Source: Haloarcula halophila (lineage in GTDB: Archaea > Halobacteriota > Halobacteria > Halobacteriales > Haloarculaceae). From it: DNA of 64,000 nt. Made by a program: the position numbers and the translations under genes. Below the pieces are notes generated by a model. It did no database searches and was not told the DNA's origin. It worked only from the letters and a program-made list of their open reading frames with translations. This document shows positions 8,749-16,369 of this stretch, in pieces (the stretch's first letter is position 1; every line of letters starts with the position of its first letter). The DNA lies in NCBI RefSeq assembly GCF_029278565.1, contig NZ_CP119559.1, positions 2,418,001 through 2,482,000 on the forward strand, read 5' to 3'.

Positions 8749-8790
8749 TCGGGAGACCCTTTGGGCAAATCGGTGGCAGGACCGTATGCA

Positions 8791-8809
8791 TTGAGACAGC
8801 CAGTCTCAA
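8791..8809. repeat. Hairpin TTGAGAC-5-GTCTCAA
   Basis: A perfect 7-bp inverted repeat with a 5-base loop lies between the MazF stop (8748) and the TnpB remnant stop (8810). It could terminate the toxin operon or be a leftover insertion-sequence end. Confidence 0.45.
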
Positions 8810-8995
8810 CTACTGCCATGTGCGGAGTCGCCGGTTCATGAATTTGCCGCAGTCAAGCGACTCGCGGATGTACGACAGGTCTTTCATCACCAGAACCGGC
8901 TTCTCGAATTGTTGAGCGTATTCGACGGACAGCCGAGACGCCTTCTCGACAATATCGGTGAGGGCGTTCTGATGGGTCTGGGAAACGGCGGTGAA
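8810..8995 (-). pseudogene. IS200/IS605 TnpB (OrfB) remnant
   Basis: The minus strand encodes 61 residues, FTAVSQTHQNALTDIVEKAS onward, ending KFMNRRLRTW and a stop. From memory of haloarchaeal TnpB proteins this matches the internal segment around RuvC motif II. Both the N-terminal two-thirds and the zinc-ribbon/RuvC III C-terminus are missing. The catalytic glutamate expected in an EDLSYIRE motif is replaced by lysine (VMKDLSYIRE), so the piece is dead. Its 5' side is cut directly at the promoter of the downstream antitoxin gene. It marks past insertion of a transposon of the RNA-guided nuclease family. Confidence 0.75.
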
Positions 8996-8997
8996 CT

Positions 8998-9026
8998 TAT
9001 GTATGTGTAAAGTCTACACATACATA
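8998..9026. promoter_or_regulatory. Perfect 12-bp inverted repeat operator
   Basis: TATGTATGTGTA at 8998-9009 is repeated as its exact reverse complement at 9015-9026 with a 5-base spacer. It ends 2 bases before the ATG at 9029, overlapping where the core promoter or transcript start would be. Ribbon-helix-helix antitoxins usually repress their own operon at such sites. Confidence 0.7.
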
Positions 9027-9028
9027 GC

Positions 9029-9421
9029 ATGGCGGAAGAGAAAACACGCGTTGATTTCAACGCTCCAGCCACGCTCGTCGAGCGGGCAGACCGGGTCGTT
9101 GACGTCCTTGACATCTCCCGGACGCGTCTCCTCATCGAGGCGCTTGAAGACGAACTCGAGGAGATTACCGACGACAAGGAGTTCTGCCGCCGACTCGGTG
9201 ACGCCTACTACGATGACCGTGTAGACTTCGAGACGGTCGAATCGATCCTGGGTCGCGAGGAGGCCATGCGGATGAAACTGCTCAAGGAGTCGATCGACCG
9301 CGAACCGCCAGAGCCGACGTTAGCGGACGATCTCCCGAGCGACGAGACGTTCTACGACGGCCCTGTTTCGGAGTGGGCACCTGATGAGGAGTCGAACGAC
9401 GACGGCGAGTCGCTCATGTAA
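9029..9421 (+). CDS. Ribbon-helix-helix-type antitoxin
   Basis: 130 residues from ATG at 9029. The N-terminus (KTRVDFNAPATLVERADRVV then LDISRTRLLIEALEDELEE) has the beta-strand plus two-helix layout of ribbon-helix-helix DNA-binding proteins. The rest is acidic (PDEESNDDGESLM) and would serve as the toxin-binding tail. It overlaps the downstream PIN gene by one base (TAATG). A perfect inverted repeat covers its promoter, consistent with autoregulation. The N-terminal domain call is good; the antitoxin role rests on linkage with the PIN protein. Confidence 0.8.
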   Translation: MAEEKTRVDFNAPATLVERADRVVDVLDISRTRLLIEALEDELEEITDDKEFCRRLGDAYYDDRVDFETVESILGREEAMRMKLLKESIDREPPEPTLADDLPSDETFYDGPVSEWAPDEESNDDGESLM

Positions 9422-9981
9422 TGATGGGAGGACACGCTGTCTGTGTCGTCGACGCGAACGTCTTATTGAATCTTGCGACGCCCGTCGTCGATGATCGGTC
9501 GAACGCTCCATCGGGTGCAGACCCGCTGAAGGTCCTGCTCGTCACGTACGACGTACACGTCCCAGCGAGTGTCCTGGGTGAGATCACCGATGCGACTGGG
9601 AGTGGTGATCTGCTGTCTGCTGCGGCCGACCTCGTTTTACAGGCATCACGTCACTTGACGACTCACGACGTCGAAGGCCAGATCGATGGCCCACTCGAAT
9701 ACGGTCTCGACCAGGGTGAATCAGAGGGCATTTGGCTGGCCAACGACCTCGACGCGGATCTGTTCGTCACCGACGAGTTCAACTCGACGAACTACCTCTT
9801 TGTCAACCTCGCGCTCAACGATCGGAACATCCTGTTCACGACACCCCATATACTCTGTACGTTCGCTACTGCGGATGTTCTCGCGCCCGAGTACGTCGAT
9901 GCCGTACTCACCTACTACAGCGAGACGAAAGGATGGGACCAACAGTACGTGAGCCAACTTCGAAGGCGATACATCTCGTAG
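9421..9981 (+). CDS. PIN-domain protein, VapC-like toxin
   Basis: 186 residues. Acidic residues expected in a PIN nuclease are present: Asp11 in VVDANVLLN, Glu54 in VLGEITD, a DQGESEGIWLAN helix near 97-108, and Asp112/Asp118 in DADLFVTDEF. VapC-type PIN toxins cleave tRNA, rRNA or other structured RNA using metal ions. Starts at 9421 and 9424 are both possible (ATGATG). The coupling with the upstream ribbon-helix-helix protein makes a type II toxin-antitoxin module likely. At 186 residues it is longer than a typical VapC (about 130), with an extended C-terminus. Confidence 0.82.
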   Translation: MMGGHAVCVVDANVLLNLATPVVDDRSNAPSGADPLKVLLVTYDVHVPASVLGEITDATGSGDLLSAAADLVLQASRHLTTHDVEGQIDGPLEYGLDQGESEGIWLANDLDADLFVTDEFNSTNYLFVNLALNDRNILFTTPHILCTFATADVLAPEYVDAVLTYYSETKGWDQQYVSQLRRRYIS

Positions 9982-10005
9982 TAGGCGATTTTTGCCGACA
10001 CATTT

Positions 10006-11082
10006 TTACGAAAGATGCTCCCACACAGTCGTCGGATCGGTCTCGTTTAGTTCAGCGTTTGTCTTCATCTTGCGGAGTTCGGTGATACAGCGTTCGGCGA
10101 CGAGGGGATACACGTCGGCGGGCGTGAACGAGACGTCGAGACCCATCAGTTCCGGCCAGTTCTCGGCCCACATGTCCTCGACGACGCGAGGATACAGGTC
10201 GTCGTTCAGATGGAGGCCGAATTCGCGACCGTCTTCGAGGACCATCGTCCGAATCTGTTTGCGGATTCGCGCCGGCGTGCAGTAGCACGCGACCACGTAC
10301 TCCGCCCCCGATTCGGCGTCCTCGGGCTGCCGACCGAACTGTTCGCGGTTCAACTCCTCGAACGCCTCACGGACGAGTTTGACTCGCCGAGCGTGCTCGT
10401 CGCTCCTCGCGACCACTCCCTCCACCGTGACGGCAGGTGTCAGCGACGAGGACGGGAACGTGTAGGCTGCCGGGTCGAATCCACCACTGTGCGTCTCGAG
10501 AATCGTCGCCGGGACGAACGAGAGATCAGTCGGGGCGGTCTCGACACGGATCCGTTCGAAACAGTCCCAGGCCGCCTCCGTCGGGAGAAAGCCCTCGAAC
10601 GTCTCATCGTAGGGGTTTCCAGGCGGCGTCATCGTCTCGATCTCAGCATACGGCAGGATGTCGAATCCGATGAGTGCTGGCAGGTCATGCTCGGTGTAGC
10701 CGTAGTCCAGCGTCGAGTAGACGAGGTTTTCGGCGTAGACGACCAGTGGTGAGTCGGATTCCGCATGCAGGCTTCGGAGTGCCGCGGTATCGACACTCTC
10801 GCGTAGACAGCGAACCGCGCGGTGGAGGGCACCGTCGATGTCTTCGAGGTCGTCTCGGTGACTGCCTCTGATGGCTTTGCGAGTGCCGAAGACGAGGCTG
10901 CCGTCGCCGGCCGCCGCGGATTCGACTTGCTCCGGATAGCGGTCCGAAAACCGCTCGTCGTACAGCGTGAACCGGAAGCTACTCCCGTCGAACTTCTCGA
11001 CAAGCGTGAGGCCTTCGCTCTCAAAGAACGACTCTGGAACACTCGGATGATCGTATCGCGGTATCTTCGGATACACTTTCAC
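10006..11082 (-). CDS. RNA ligase family nucleotidyltransferase
   Basis: 358 residues from ATG at 11082. The N-terminus carries the covalent nucleotidyltransferase motif I, VEKFDGSSFRF, with the adenylated lysine at Lys30. Further family motifs are PLVVYAENLVYSTLDYGY (motif III/IIIa region), VEGVVARS (motif IV) and RRVKLV (motif V). These are the signatures of T4 Rnl-type RNA ligases and mRNA capping-like enzymes, which seal RNA ends through AMP intermediates. All motifs are intact. It stands alone, convergent with the PIN gene (24-base gap). Its place among RNA-cleaving toxins suggests RNA repair, but that is inference. Confidence 0.85.
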   Translation of the reverse strand: MKVYPKIPRYDHPSVPESFFESEGLTLVEKFDGSSFRFTLYDERFSDRYPEQVESAAAGDGSLVFGTRKAIRGSHRDDLEDIDGALHRAVRCLRESVDTAALRSLHAESDSPLVVYAENLVYSTLDYGYTEHDLPALIGFDILPYAEIETMTPPGNPYDETFEGFLPTEAAWDCFERIRVETAPTDLSFVPATILETHSGGFDPAAYTFPSSSLTPAVTVEGVVARSDEHARRVKLVREAFEELNREQFGRQPEDAESGAEYVVACYCTPARIRKQIRTMVLEDGREFGLHLNDDLYPRVVEDMWAENWPELMGLDVSFTPADVYPLVAERCITELRKMKTNAELNETDPTTVWEHLS

Positions 11083-11142
11083 GAGTTCTCACCATGAGAT
11101 CGAACCGTCGTCTATGATCCCGTACGTTGGCTTCTGGGAAGA

Positions 11143-11532
11143 ATGACGAAAAAGTATCGGGACCTGCTGTCATGCTACCAGTCACCAATGGGCCGTTCAG
11201 GTCAATACCGTGGCGAAGAGTGGACGATTCTCGCGATTGTCCCATGGGAATCGTACAAGGCCCAGTCGTCGAGAAGTCAAATGATCGAGACACAAAACAC
11301 TCTCCAGTCGAACTTCGACCGGATTCTCAACGTTACCGATGATACAGCACTCGAAGCGGCGTATCTCGGTGAAAAGCTACAGTCTCACGGTGTTTCTCTC
11401 GACGCCGCCAACCTGCTGAACCTGGCGGCGACCCACGAGCAAGGGGCGACCTTTGTCACCCACAACAGCAACGACTTTGACAAGGGGCCGGTCAGGCAAC
11501 TAGCCGATGTCGATGTTGTCCCCACCGAGTGA
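11143..11532 (+). pseudogene. PIN-domain (VapC-like) C-terminal fragment
   Basis: Only the last 60 residues of this 129-codon frame look like a PIN domain: DDTALEAAYLGEKLQSHGVS, then DAANLLNLAATHEQGATFVT and HNSNDFDKGP. The N-terminal part (MTKKYRDLLSCYQSP) shows neither the first strand nor the first catalytic Asp of a PIN domain. The gene is therefore most likely a truncated toxin fused to unrelated upstream sequence. No antitoxin gene is adjacent. A divergent intact gene cannot be fully excluded. Confidence 0.55.
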
Positions 11533-11699
11533 CCAGTGGCTGCAGCTTCGATTTACAGATATTCGGGGGGAATACTTGGGATCAGGATGAATGTTTTGTG
11601 AACCACGCTTTGCCGACACGATCGGATATTCCACGTCTGGAATCCATTCTTTCAAACCATTTCACCGCGTATCTCAAGAGCTACGAACGCTACGATAAC

Positions 11700-12244
11700 C
11701 CCCATTCTCAGCAGTGTTGTACTCGGAACTCGATTTCGGCATCAAACCGTGTGGCAGCTACACAAGAGAGGGGTTCCTTGATCTCCTCTCTCAACTCGCG
11801 TTCGAACAAGAGTTTGTTAACACCGGCGGGAAAACGTACCAACTCGGTCAGAGCGAGCCGGTCGACGTCACGTCGACGGCTCGCAACCACCCAGCGAAAT
11901 CGTTCCTCTAGCATCTTCGCAACCTCTCAGCGGACGCTATCGACGCTCAGTTCGATAGCGTCTGCGATTGACTAGTTACGATTCTCCGAAAACGGGGACT
12001 CCTGCCAGACCGTGTCGATCCCGCCATCGATCTCCACAAGCGGCGCTACTACGGCACTGCCGACACCGACCACGTTCTCACTGACAAGCCCCGCGCACGG
12101 TGGCGTGGGCCGTTGACGATCCGGTTGCACACGACGTTCATTGCCCTAGCATCGGTTGTCGTCGATAGCCGGACGCTGGCCGGTGTTCTCGGTTGGACCC
12201 ACAGAAACTATTTAGAACAACCTGCTCTCTGTGACGATAGATGA
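11700..12244 (+). pseudogene. Decayed IS transposase
   Basis: The reading frame from about 11708 gives LYSELDFGIKPCGSYTREGF, FEQEFVNTGGKTYQLG and TARNHPAKSFL, then a TAG at 11909-11911. Downstream in the same frame come HLRNLSADAIDAQFDSV, another TGA/TAG pair near 11969, and AIDLHKRRYYGTADTDHVLT, ending at a stop at 12242-12244. From memory these strings resemble haloarchaeal (ISH-type) transposases. With at least two in-frame stops and a probable internal deletion after residue TDKPRARW, the gene is dead. A stretch near 11600-11700 in another frame may be its broken N-terminus. Confidence 0.65.
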
Positions 12245-12270
12245 GAGGCCGACCGTTGGTCCGGTTCTAG

Positions 12271-12309
12271 CCGGGAGCCCAGTCACACGGCGTGACTGAC
12301 GGTTCCCGG
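12271..12309. repeat. Imperfect inverted repeat before the 12320 gene
   Basis: CCGGGAGCCCAGTCAC at 12271-12286 is mirrored imperfectly by GTGACTGACGGTTCCCGG at 12292-12309. The dyad lies 10 bases before the ATG at 12320 and just after the transposase remnant, so it may be an operator or an insertion-sequence end. Confidence 0.45.
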
Positions 12310-12319
12310 TTAGATACCA

Positions 12320-12940
12320 ATGACCGAGAATACCGACTCAAACGAATCGCAGAAGCCAGGGAGTGCAAACAGCGGGTGTTCCAACCACGCCGAACAGCGA
12401 TCATTCTCCGGATGCCAGAGCAGTGGTGCTTCCCCGCCGTGCGATGCATGTGACACCATCCAGTACGACAAACTCCACGAAGTCTCCCTTGGTGAGCGGG
12501 CGTATGATGTGTGTGGCGATTGCCTCCAGCTCCTCGTTGACGATGTCGAGGTGTACCACTGGTGGGATCGCCTTACTGAAGCGCACTACAATCGCGCTGC
12601 CGAGTTTCTGCGCTCCCTTGATGCAGTCTGGTGTGTCAAAGATCAGGCGTACGCTGGCGGGGAACTGTGGGTACACACGCCCTATTGCGATGCTGCAGTC
12701 GTCAGAGATGTGTGTGACCACTTTGGTTTCCAGATTCGCTGGTTTAGTGTTGTATACCCCTTTGACGATGGCTTCGAGTGCGTCTCAGAGCACGGCCCCT
12801 GTGTCGAAATCAACCTCACGTTCACGACCCACCGTTCGGATCCACTCCCGCTTGAATACGACATTCAGAATGACGTAACGTACCACGAGATCGAGTGGCT
12901 TGATGAGTATCGGCGCCTGTTCAGGTCACCTCTCGAGTAG
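12320..12940 (+). CDS. Hypothetical protein with zinc-ribbon-like Cys pairs
   Basis: 206 residues from ATG at 12320. After a low-complexity Ser/Asn-rich leader of about 40 residues, Cys pairs CDAC (about 41-44) and CGDC (about 65-68) could bind one zinc. The rest is a mixed alpha/beta region rich in aromatic residues (YHWWDRLTEAHYNRAAEFL, WVHTPYCDAAVV) and acidic residues. No catalytic motif is recognised. Cysteine and codon use (more AT-rich than the core regions) fit accessory-island origin. Function unknown. Confidence 0.6.
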   Translation: MTENTDSNESQKPGSANSGCSNHAEQRSFSGCQSSGASPPCDACDTIQYDKLHEVSLGERAYDVCGDCLQLLVDDVEVYHWWDRLTEAHYNRAAEFLRSLDAVWCVKDQAYAGGELWVHTPYCDAAVVRDVCDHFGFQIRWFSVVYPFDDGFECVSEHGPCVEINLTFTTHRSDPLPLEYDIQNDVTYHEIEWLDEYRRLFRSPLE

Positions 12941-13079
12941 TTCGACTCGTAGATCGAACTGTCTCTCCGAAATACGTTTGTACAAACGCCTCACCATTTG
13001 ATGACCCACACTGAGTCTCCAGAGTCTGTATTCCACTTTTACCGATATAAGTATCAATACATCGGTGAAATTGGAATAT

Positions 13080-14741
13080 ATGAGGGGAGCGGAGCTACGG
13101 GTCATCGACTGTTTGCGGGATCGGTCCTACTCGGTTGGCGAATTAGCCGATGCAATCGATAACAGTCAGAGCTGGACGTCGGAGATCGTTGGCGACCTCG
13201 AAAACGCCCATTTTGTGGACCGAACCGACGGCGTCCAATTGGCAACCACATACGAAGCATCACTGCTTGCCGAGCTCCTCGACCGCTACGCACTCGAGAA
13301 CGTGCTAACAGGGACGAAAGAGGACATTTTGGGTGCGCTGCTCGGTGATCCGAAGACGATTTCGGAGTTACAAATACAGGGCTTCGCCAAGTCCACGCTC
13401 TACAAGCATTTGAACGAGATTCAGGAGACCGGCGCGATCGCACACACGGACGACGGGTATGCTATCACCGATGACACGCTTCGGTCGTTCCTCGAAGCGA
13501 GAGTCCGAACGACACCGTTCGAAACCGAATACCGCGCGAACGGCGACCGACTCGTCGCGACGAGCAAGGACACCGTTGATGGGACGCCGACTGCGTTCTC
13601 GGCGTTCACTCGCTACGGTGTTGACTATCACCCAGCGAAGACCTACGTCTATCACGGTGATCGGTCCCTGGGACTCGAAGCGGTGCTGATTCATGCGGTG
13701 ACCGTCGTTGAGACCAAGAAACAGATGGCGATGGCTGGCGTGTTCTATCTGACGCACCGCGCGACCCTCGACGCCAGTGACCTGTGGCGGCTCGCAAACA
13801 GGTGGGAGTGCGTCGAGAAATGGGCAGATCTCTTTGCATACCTCGATCAGCGGGAGGTCCACCACAATGAGCTCTTTCTCCCGTGGGAGGAATTCATCGA
13901 TCTCGCGAACGACTATGGGATCTATCCGCGCGGTCACCATCCGGAAGATAGCCTTCGACGGGGGCTCGAAGAGCTTGGCGACCATCTGGAGACGCCTGTC
14001 GACGTGTATCTTCTCGGGGGCGGCAACCTCATTCTGCGTGGGTTGAAAGATTCGACGAAAGATGTCGACATCGTCGTTGCGGACGGACAGACGTTCTTTG
14101 CAATCGCCGAATCGCTCCAGGACCTGGGATACGAGGAGCGTCGTGATTTGGAAGCGGCATACAACCAGCTCGATCCCAGTATTGTGCTGGAGAAGGACGG
14201 GTTTCCGCGCTGGGATATTTTCGTGGAGGCGGTCGCCGGCCAGCTCCAGCTGACGCCGGCGATGATCGAGCGGTGCGACCAATCATTCGAGTACGGCAAT
14301 CTTCACGTACATCTGCTCCCACTGACCGACATCTTCGTGTTCAAATCGATCACGGAACGCGAAGGCGATCTCGAAGATGTCGCACTGATCGCCAGACAAG
14401 CCGACCTCGACTGGGAGAGCATCTTCCAAGAGATCACAACCCAGGAAGATCGCACTGGCCAATTCTTCTCGTTTGCTGTGCTCGATACGCTCGATGTCCT
14501 CGACGAGCGGCACAATATTGTTACGCCAATCACGGACCGGCTCGCCTCGTACTGTCTCGAGAACGCGTTGCTCGTCTCGCTGGAGGCCCCGAAAACGATC
14601 GAAGATCTCCGAGAAGAGCTGGAGTTCCCCGATCACCAGATCTACAACAAACTCCGGAAGCTCGAAGAGGAGGGACAGATCACCGTCGACCGGAGCGGTC
14701 GGCTCAATACGTACCAGCGAGCTGAATCAACTGACCGTTAA
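13080..14741 (+). CDS. Winged-helix protein with nucleotidyltransferase domain (DUF6036-like)
   Basis: 553 residues from ATG at 13080. Two N-terminal winged-helix units (about 1-60, SYSVGELADAIDNSQSWTSE; about 80-135, KSTLYKHLNEIQETG) are followed by a middle region of unknown fold. A nucleotidyltransferase motif LLGGGNLILRGLKDSTKDVD, IVV (about 315-340) has the GG...DxD pattern of MNT/AbiEii-like enzymes. A C-terminal winged helix (IEDLREELEFPDHQIYNKL) closes the protein. TATA-like sequence near 13043 lies about 33 bases before the ATG, consistent with a leaderless transcript; an in-frame GTG at 13065 is less likely. It could be a toxin-like nucleotidyltransferase or a regulator; no partner gene is adjacent. 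Confidence 0.75.
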   Translation: MRGAELRVIDCLRDRSYSVGELADAIDNSQSWTSEIVGDLENAHFVDRTDGVQLATTYEASLLAELLDRYALENVLTGTKEDILGALLGDPKTISELQIQGFAKSTLYKHLNEIQETGAIAHTDDGYAITDDTLRSFLEARVRTTPFETEYRANGDRLVATSKDTVDGTPTAFSAFTRYGVDYHPAKTYVYHGDRSLGLEAVLIHAVTVVETKKQMAMAGVFYLTHRATLDASDLWRLANRWECVEKWADLFAYLDQREVHHNELFLPWEEFIDLANDYGIYPRGHHPEDSLRRGLEELGDHLETPVDVYLLGGGNLILRGLKDSTKDVDIVVADGQTFFAIAESLQDLGYEERRDLEAAYNQLDPSIVLEKDGFPRWDIFVEAVAGQLQLTPAMIERCDQSFEYGNLHVHLLPLTDIFVFKSITEREGDLEDVALIARQADLDWESIFQEITTQEDRTGQFFSFAVLDTLDVLDERHNIVTPITDRLASYCLENALLVSLEAPKTIEDLREELEFPDHQIYNKLRKLEEEGQITVDRSGRLNTYQRAESTDR

Positions 14742-15039
14742 CGCTACACAACGCCCATCACAGAAATCTCCGCTTTTCGAACGATGCCGAAGCACTCCCC
14801 ACGCTGTGGCTGTAGAAATCCCGAGGGGTGAGCGCTGTCGGCCGAGTGATTTCGTCTCCCTTTGCTGTCAAAGAGCCTCGGACTCTCCTGATCGCGGCAT
14901 CAGTCTGCCCCCCCAAGTCTGTCGCGTGTGACATTCGATAGTGGTGTTGCACCGACAGTAGCGGTGGGCCTGTTCTTGGATTTGTTTGTACCCCCCGGGT
15001 TGGGTGAAGGGCGTGTGAGACACAGCGCCCGGTGAAAGA
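14742..15039. other. Gene-free stretch
   Basis: I see no convincing gene here. Long antisense frames lack sensible composition. The segment 14985-15010 contains a C/G-rich run (ACCCCCCGGG) of no clear meaning. Confidence 0.4.
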
Positions 15040-15333
15040 ATGCCTACTGAGAGAACTGAGACCACGACTCGATCCGTTCCGAGCAGTTGTACCACGCCAC
15101 AGAGCACTGCGACACCCACGCAACCAATGACCCGACCCACTCGCTGTGAGGAAATCGTTGAGTTTACCGACCAATCCGGGACGCGACGCCGTATCCGGTT
15201 CGTCCCCCAGTCCAACACCGGTGATCGGTGGCAGCGTCTCGAGGAGGTCTGGCGGACCCGAGAGTGGCAGCTCGTCGGCCAGGATACCGTCACCGACGTC
15301 GACCACTGGACGCGACCCGTCCAGACACCCTAA
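15040..15333 (+). CDS. Small hypothetical protein
   Basis: 97 residues from ATG at 15040; an internal ATG at 15127 would give a 68-residue product starting MTRPTRCEEIV. The C-terminal half (EEIVEFTDQSGTRRRIRFVP then WQRLEEVWRTREWQLVGQDT) has an alternating strand pattern typical of a small beta-rich domain seen in short haloarchaeal proteins. The first 29 residues are Thr/Ser-rich and may be untranslated, so the shorter start is at least as likely. No known function. Confidence 0.5.
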   Translation: MPTERTETTTRSVPSSCTTPQSTATPTQPMTRPTRCEEIVEFTDQSGTRRRIRFVPQSNTGDRWQRLEEVWRTREWQLVGQDTVTDVDHWTRPVQTP

Positions 15334-15404
15334 TTCCCCGACCGACACTTCGCCGAGTCCCCTCGACTATCGCACACCGTAGTAAGCGGACCCCACTGCA
15401 CGGC

Positions 15405-15530
15405 TCGATCCACTTTTTCTATAATACGGATGAATCTGACGAGGTTGAATCCTACCTTGCGGAAATTCAAGACGATATTCACTTTTTATATCCAAGAAAA
15501 ACCATTAGACCACGAGAATATTTAGTATAG
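15405..15530 (+). pseudogene. AT-rich coding fragment (C-terminal remnant)
   Basis: A 41-codon frame ending at TAG 15528-15530 encodes SIHFFYNTDESDEVESYLAE followed by IQDDIHFLYPRKTIRPREYL. Its composition is plausible for a real protein C-terminus, and its AT content is far above the surroundings. No start codon or upstream continuation in frame is present. It is probably the tail of a gene destroyed by deletion at the island border. Confidence 0.4.
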
Positions 15531-15591
15531 GGACTTATCGGTTTGGTGATCGTGCCTTATGAGCCCTGACTTCTAGTAGCAGTGAGGCGTT

Positions 15592-16227
15592 TCAATTGCA
15601 ATACACCCCCGTGTCCAGCATCTCGCAGGTGAGGACGATTCCGTAGCTTGCGACGGCCCGTGGGTCGTCGACCTGTATTGACGCCGTGACCGACGAGGTT
15701 TCCCCGGGTTCGAGCGTCAATGTCTCGCTCCTGAGCGACCTCGCGGTCACCGCCAGTTCCGAGCCGTCGTCGTCGTAGGGGGTGATCCTGTAGGTGTACT
15801 CGGCGGGTTCGGTCGCCTGGTCCCCCGTGTTCCTGAGGATCATCTCCACGGAGAACGTGCTGTCCCCGCTGTTGACCGTCGAGGTCCAGCCGGCGATTTC
15901 GAGTCCGCCAGTCGTGTTCTCCTCGACCTCGCCGATCTTCTCTTTGGTGTACTCGCTACCGGAGCCACTGGTGGTTGTCTGCTCGCGACTGGGCGCTTCA
16001 GTCGTTTCCGTGGGCGTTTCGGTGGACACCTCAGTCGTTTCCGTGGATGCTTCGGTCGTCTCCGTGGGCGTTGGCTCGGGTGTCGAGGATTCGGTCTGTA
16101 CACCGTCGCCACCGCCACTGCACCCCGCGAGACCGAGGCCGGTCACGGTCCCGAGCATCCCGAGTACCTCGCGTCGCGTCGGCAGTCGATCCGATTTGCC
16201 GTGAACATCGGCAGGTCGTTCGACCAT
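15592..16227 (-). CDS. Twin-arginine lipoprotein with FxLYD-like beta domain
   Basis: 211 residues from ATG at 16227. The N-terminus has a twin-arginine signal (RRE at 18-20, then VLGMLGTVTGLGLAGC) with a lipobox ending at Cys36, so it is exported folded and lipid-anchored outside the cell. A long Thr/Glu/Pro/Ser linker (about 40-95) is typical of halobacterial surface proteins. The C-terminal domain (about 105-211: LEIAGWTSTVNSGDSTFSVE, NTGDQATEPAEYTYRI, LEPGETSSVTASIQ) is a beta sandwich like FxLYD/DUF proteins. Function unknown. Confidence 0.75.
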   Translation of the reverse strand: MVERPADVHGKSDRLPTRREVLGMLGTVTGLGLAGCSGGGDGVQTESSTPEPTPTETTEASTETTEVSTETPTETTEAPSREQTTTSGSGSEYTKEKIGEVEENTTGGLEIAGWTSTVNSGDSTFSVEMILRNTGDQATEPAEYTYRITPYDDDGSELAVTARSLRSETLTLEPGETSSVTASIQVDDPRAVASYGIVLTCEMLDTGVYCN

Positions 16228-16369
16228 CGTGAAGGCGAACGGCGCAGCAGAGGGTAAATTCAGAGTCTAGACACTTAGAGCGTGTCGAGGTATCGTGTGT
16301 CTCAGCGGTGGATTTGGGTGGCGATGACTGCTGCAACAGCCCTCGAACCGCTTCGTCCCGTGGACCACG

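Noticed and set aside
14758-15348. 196-codon minus-strand frame
   Set aside because: No domain, poor hydrophobic patterning, and it covers the plus-strand gene at 15040-15333, which has the more protein-like composition.
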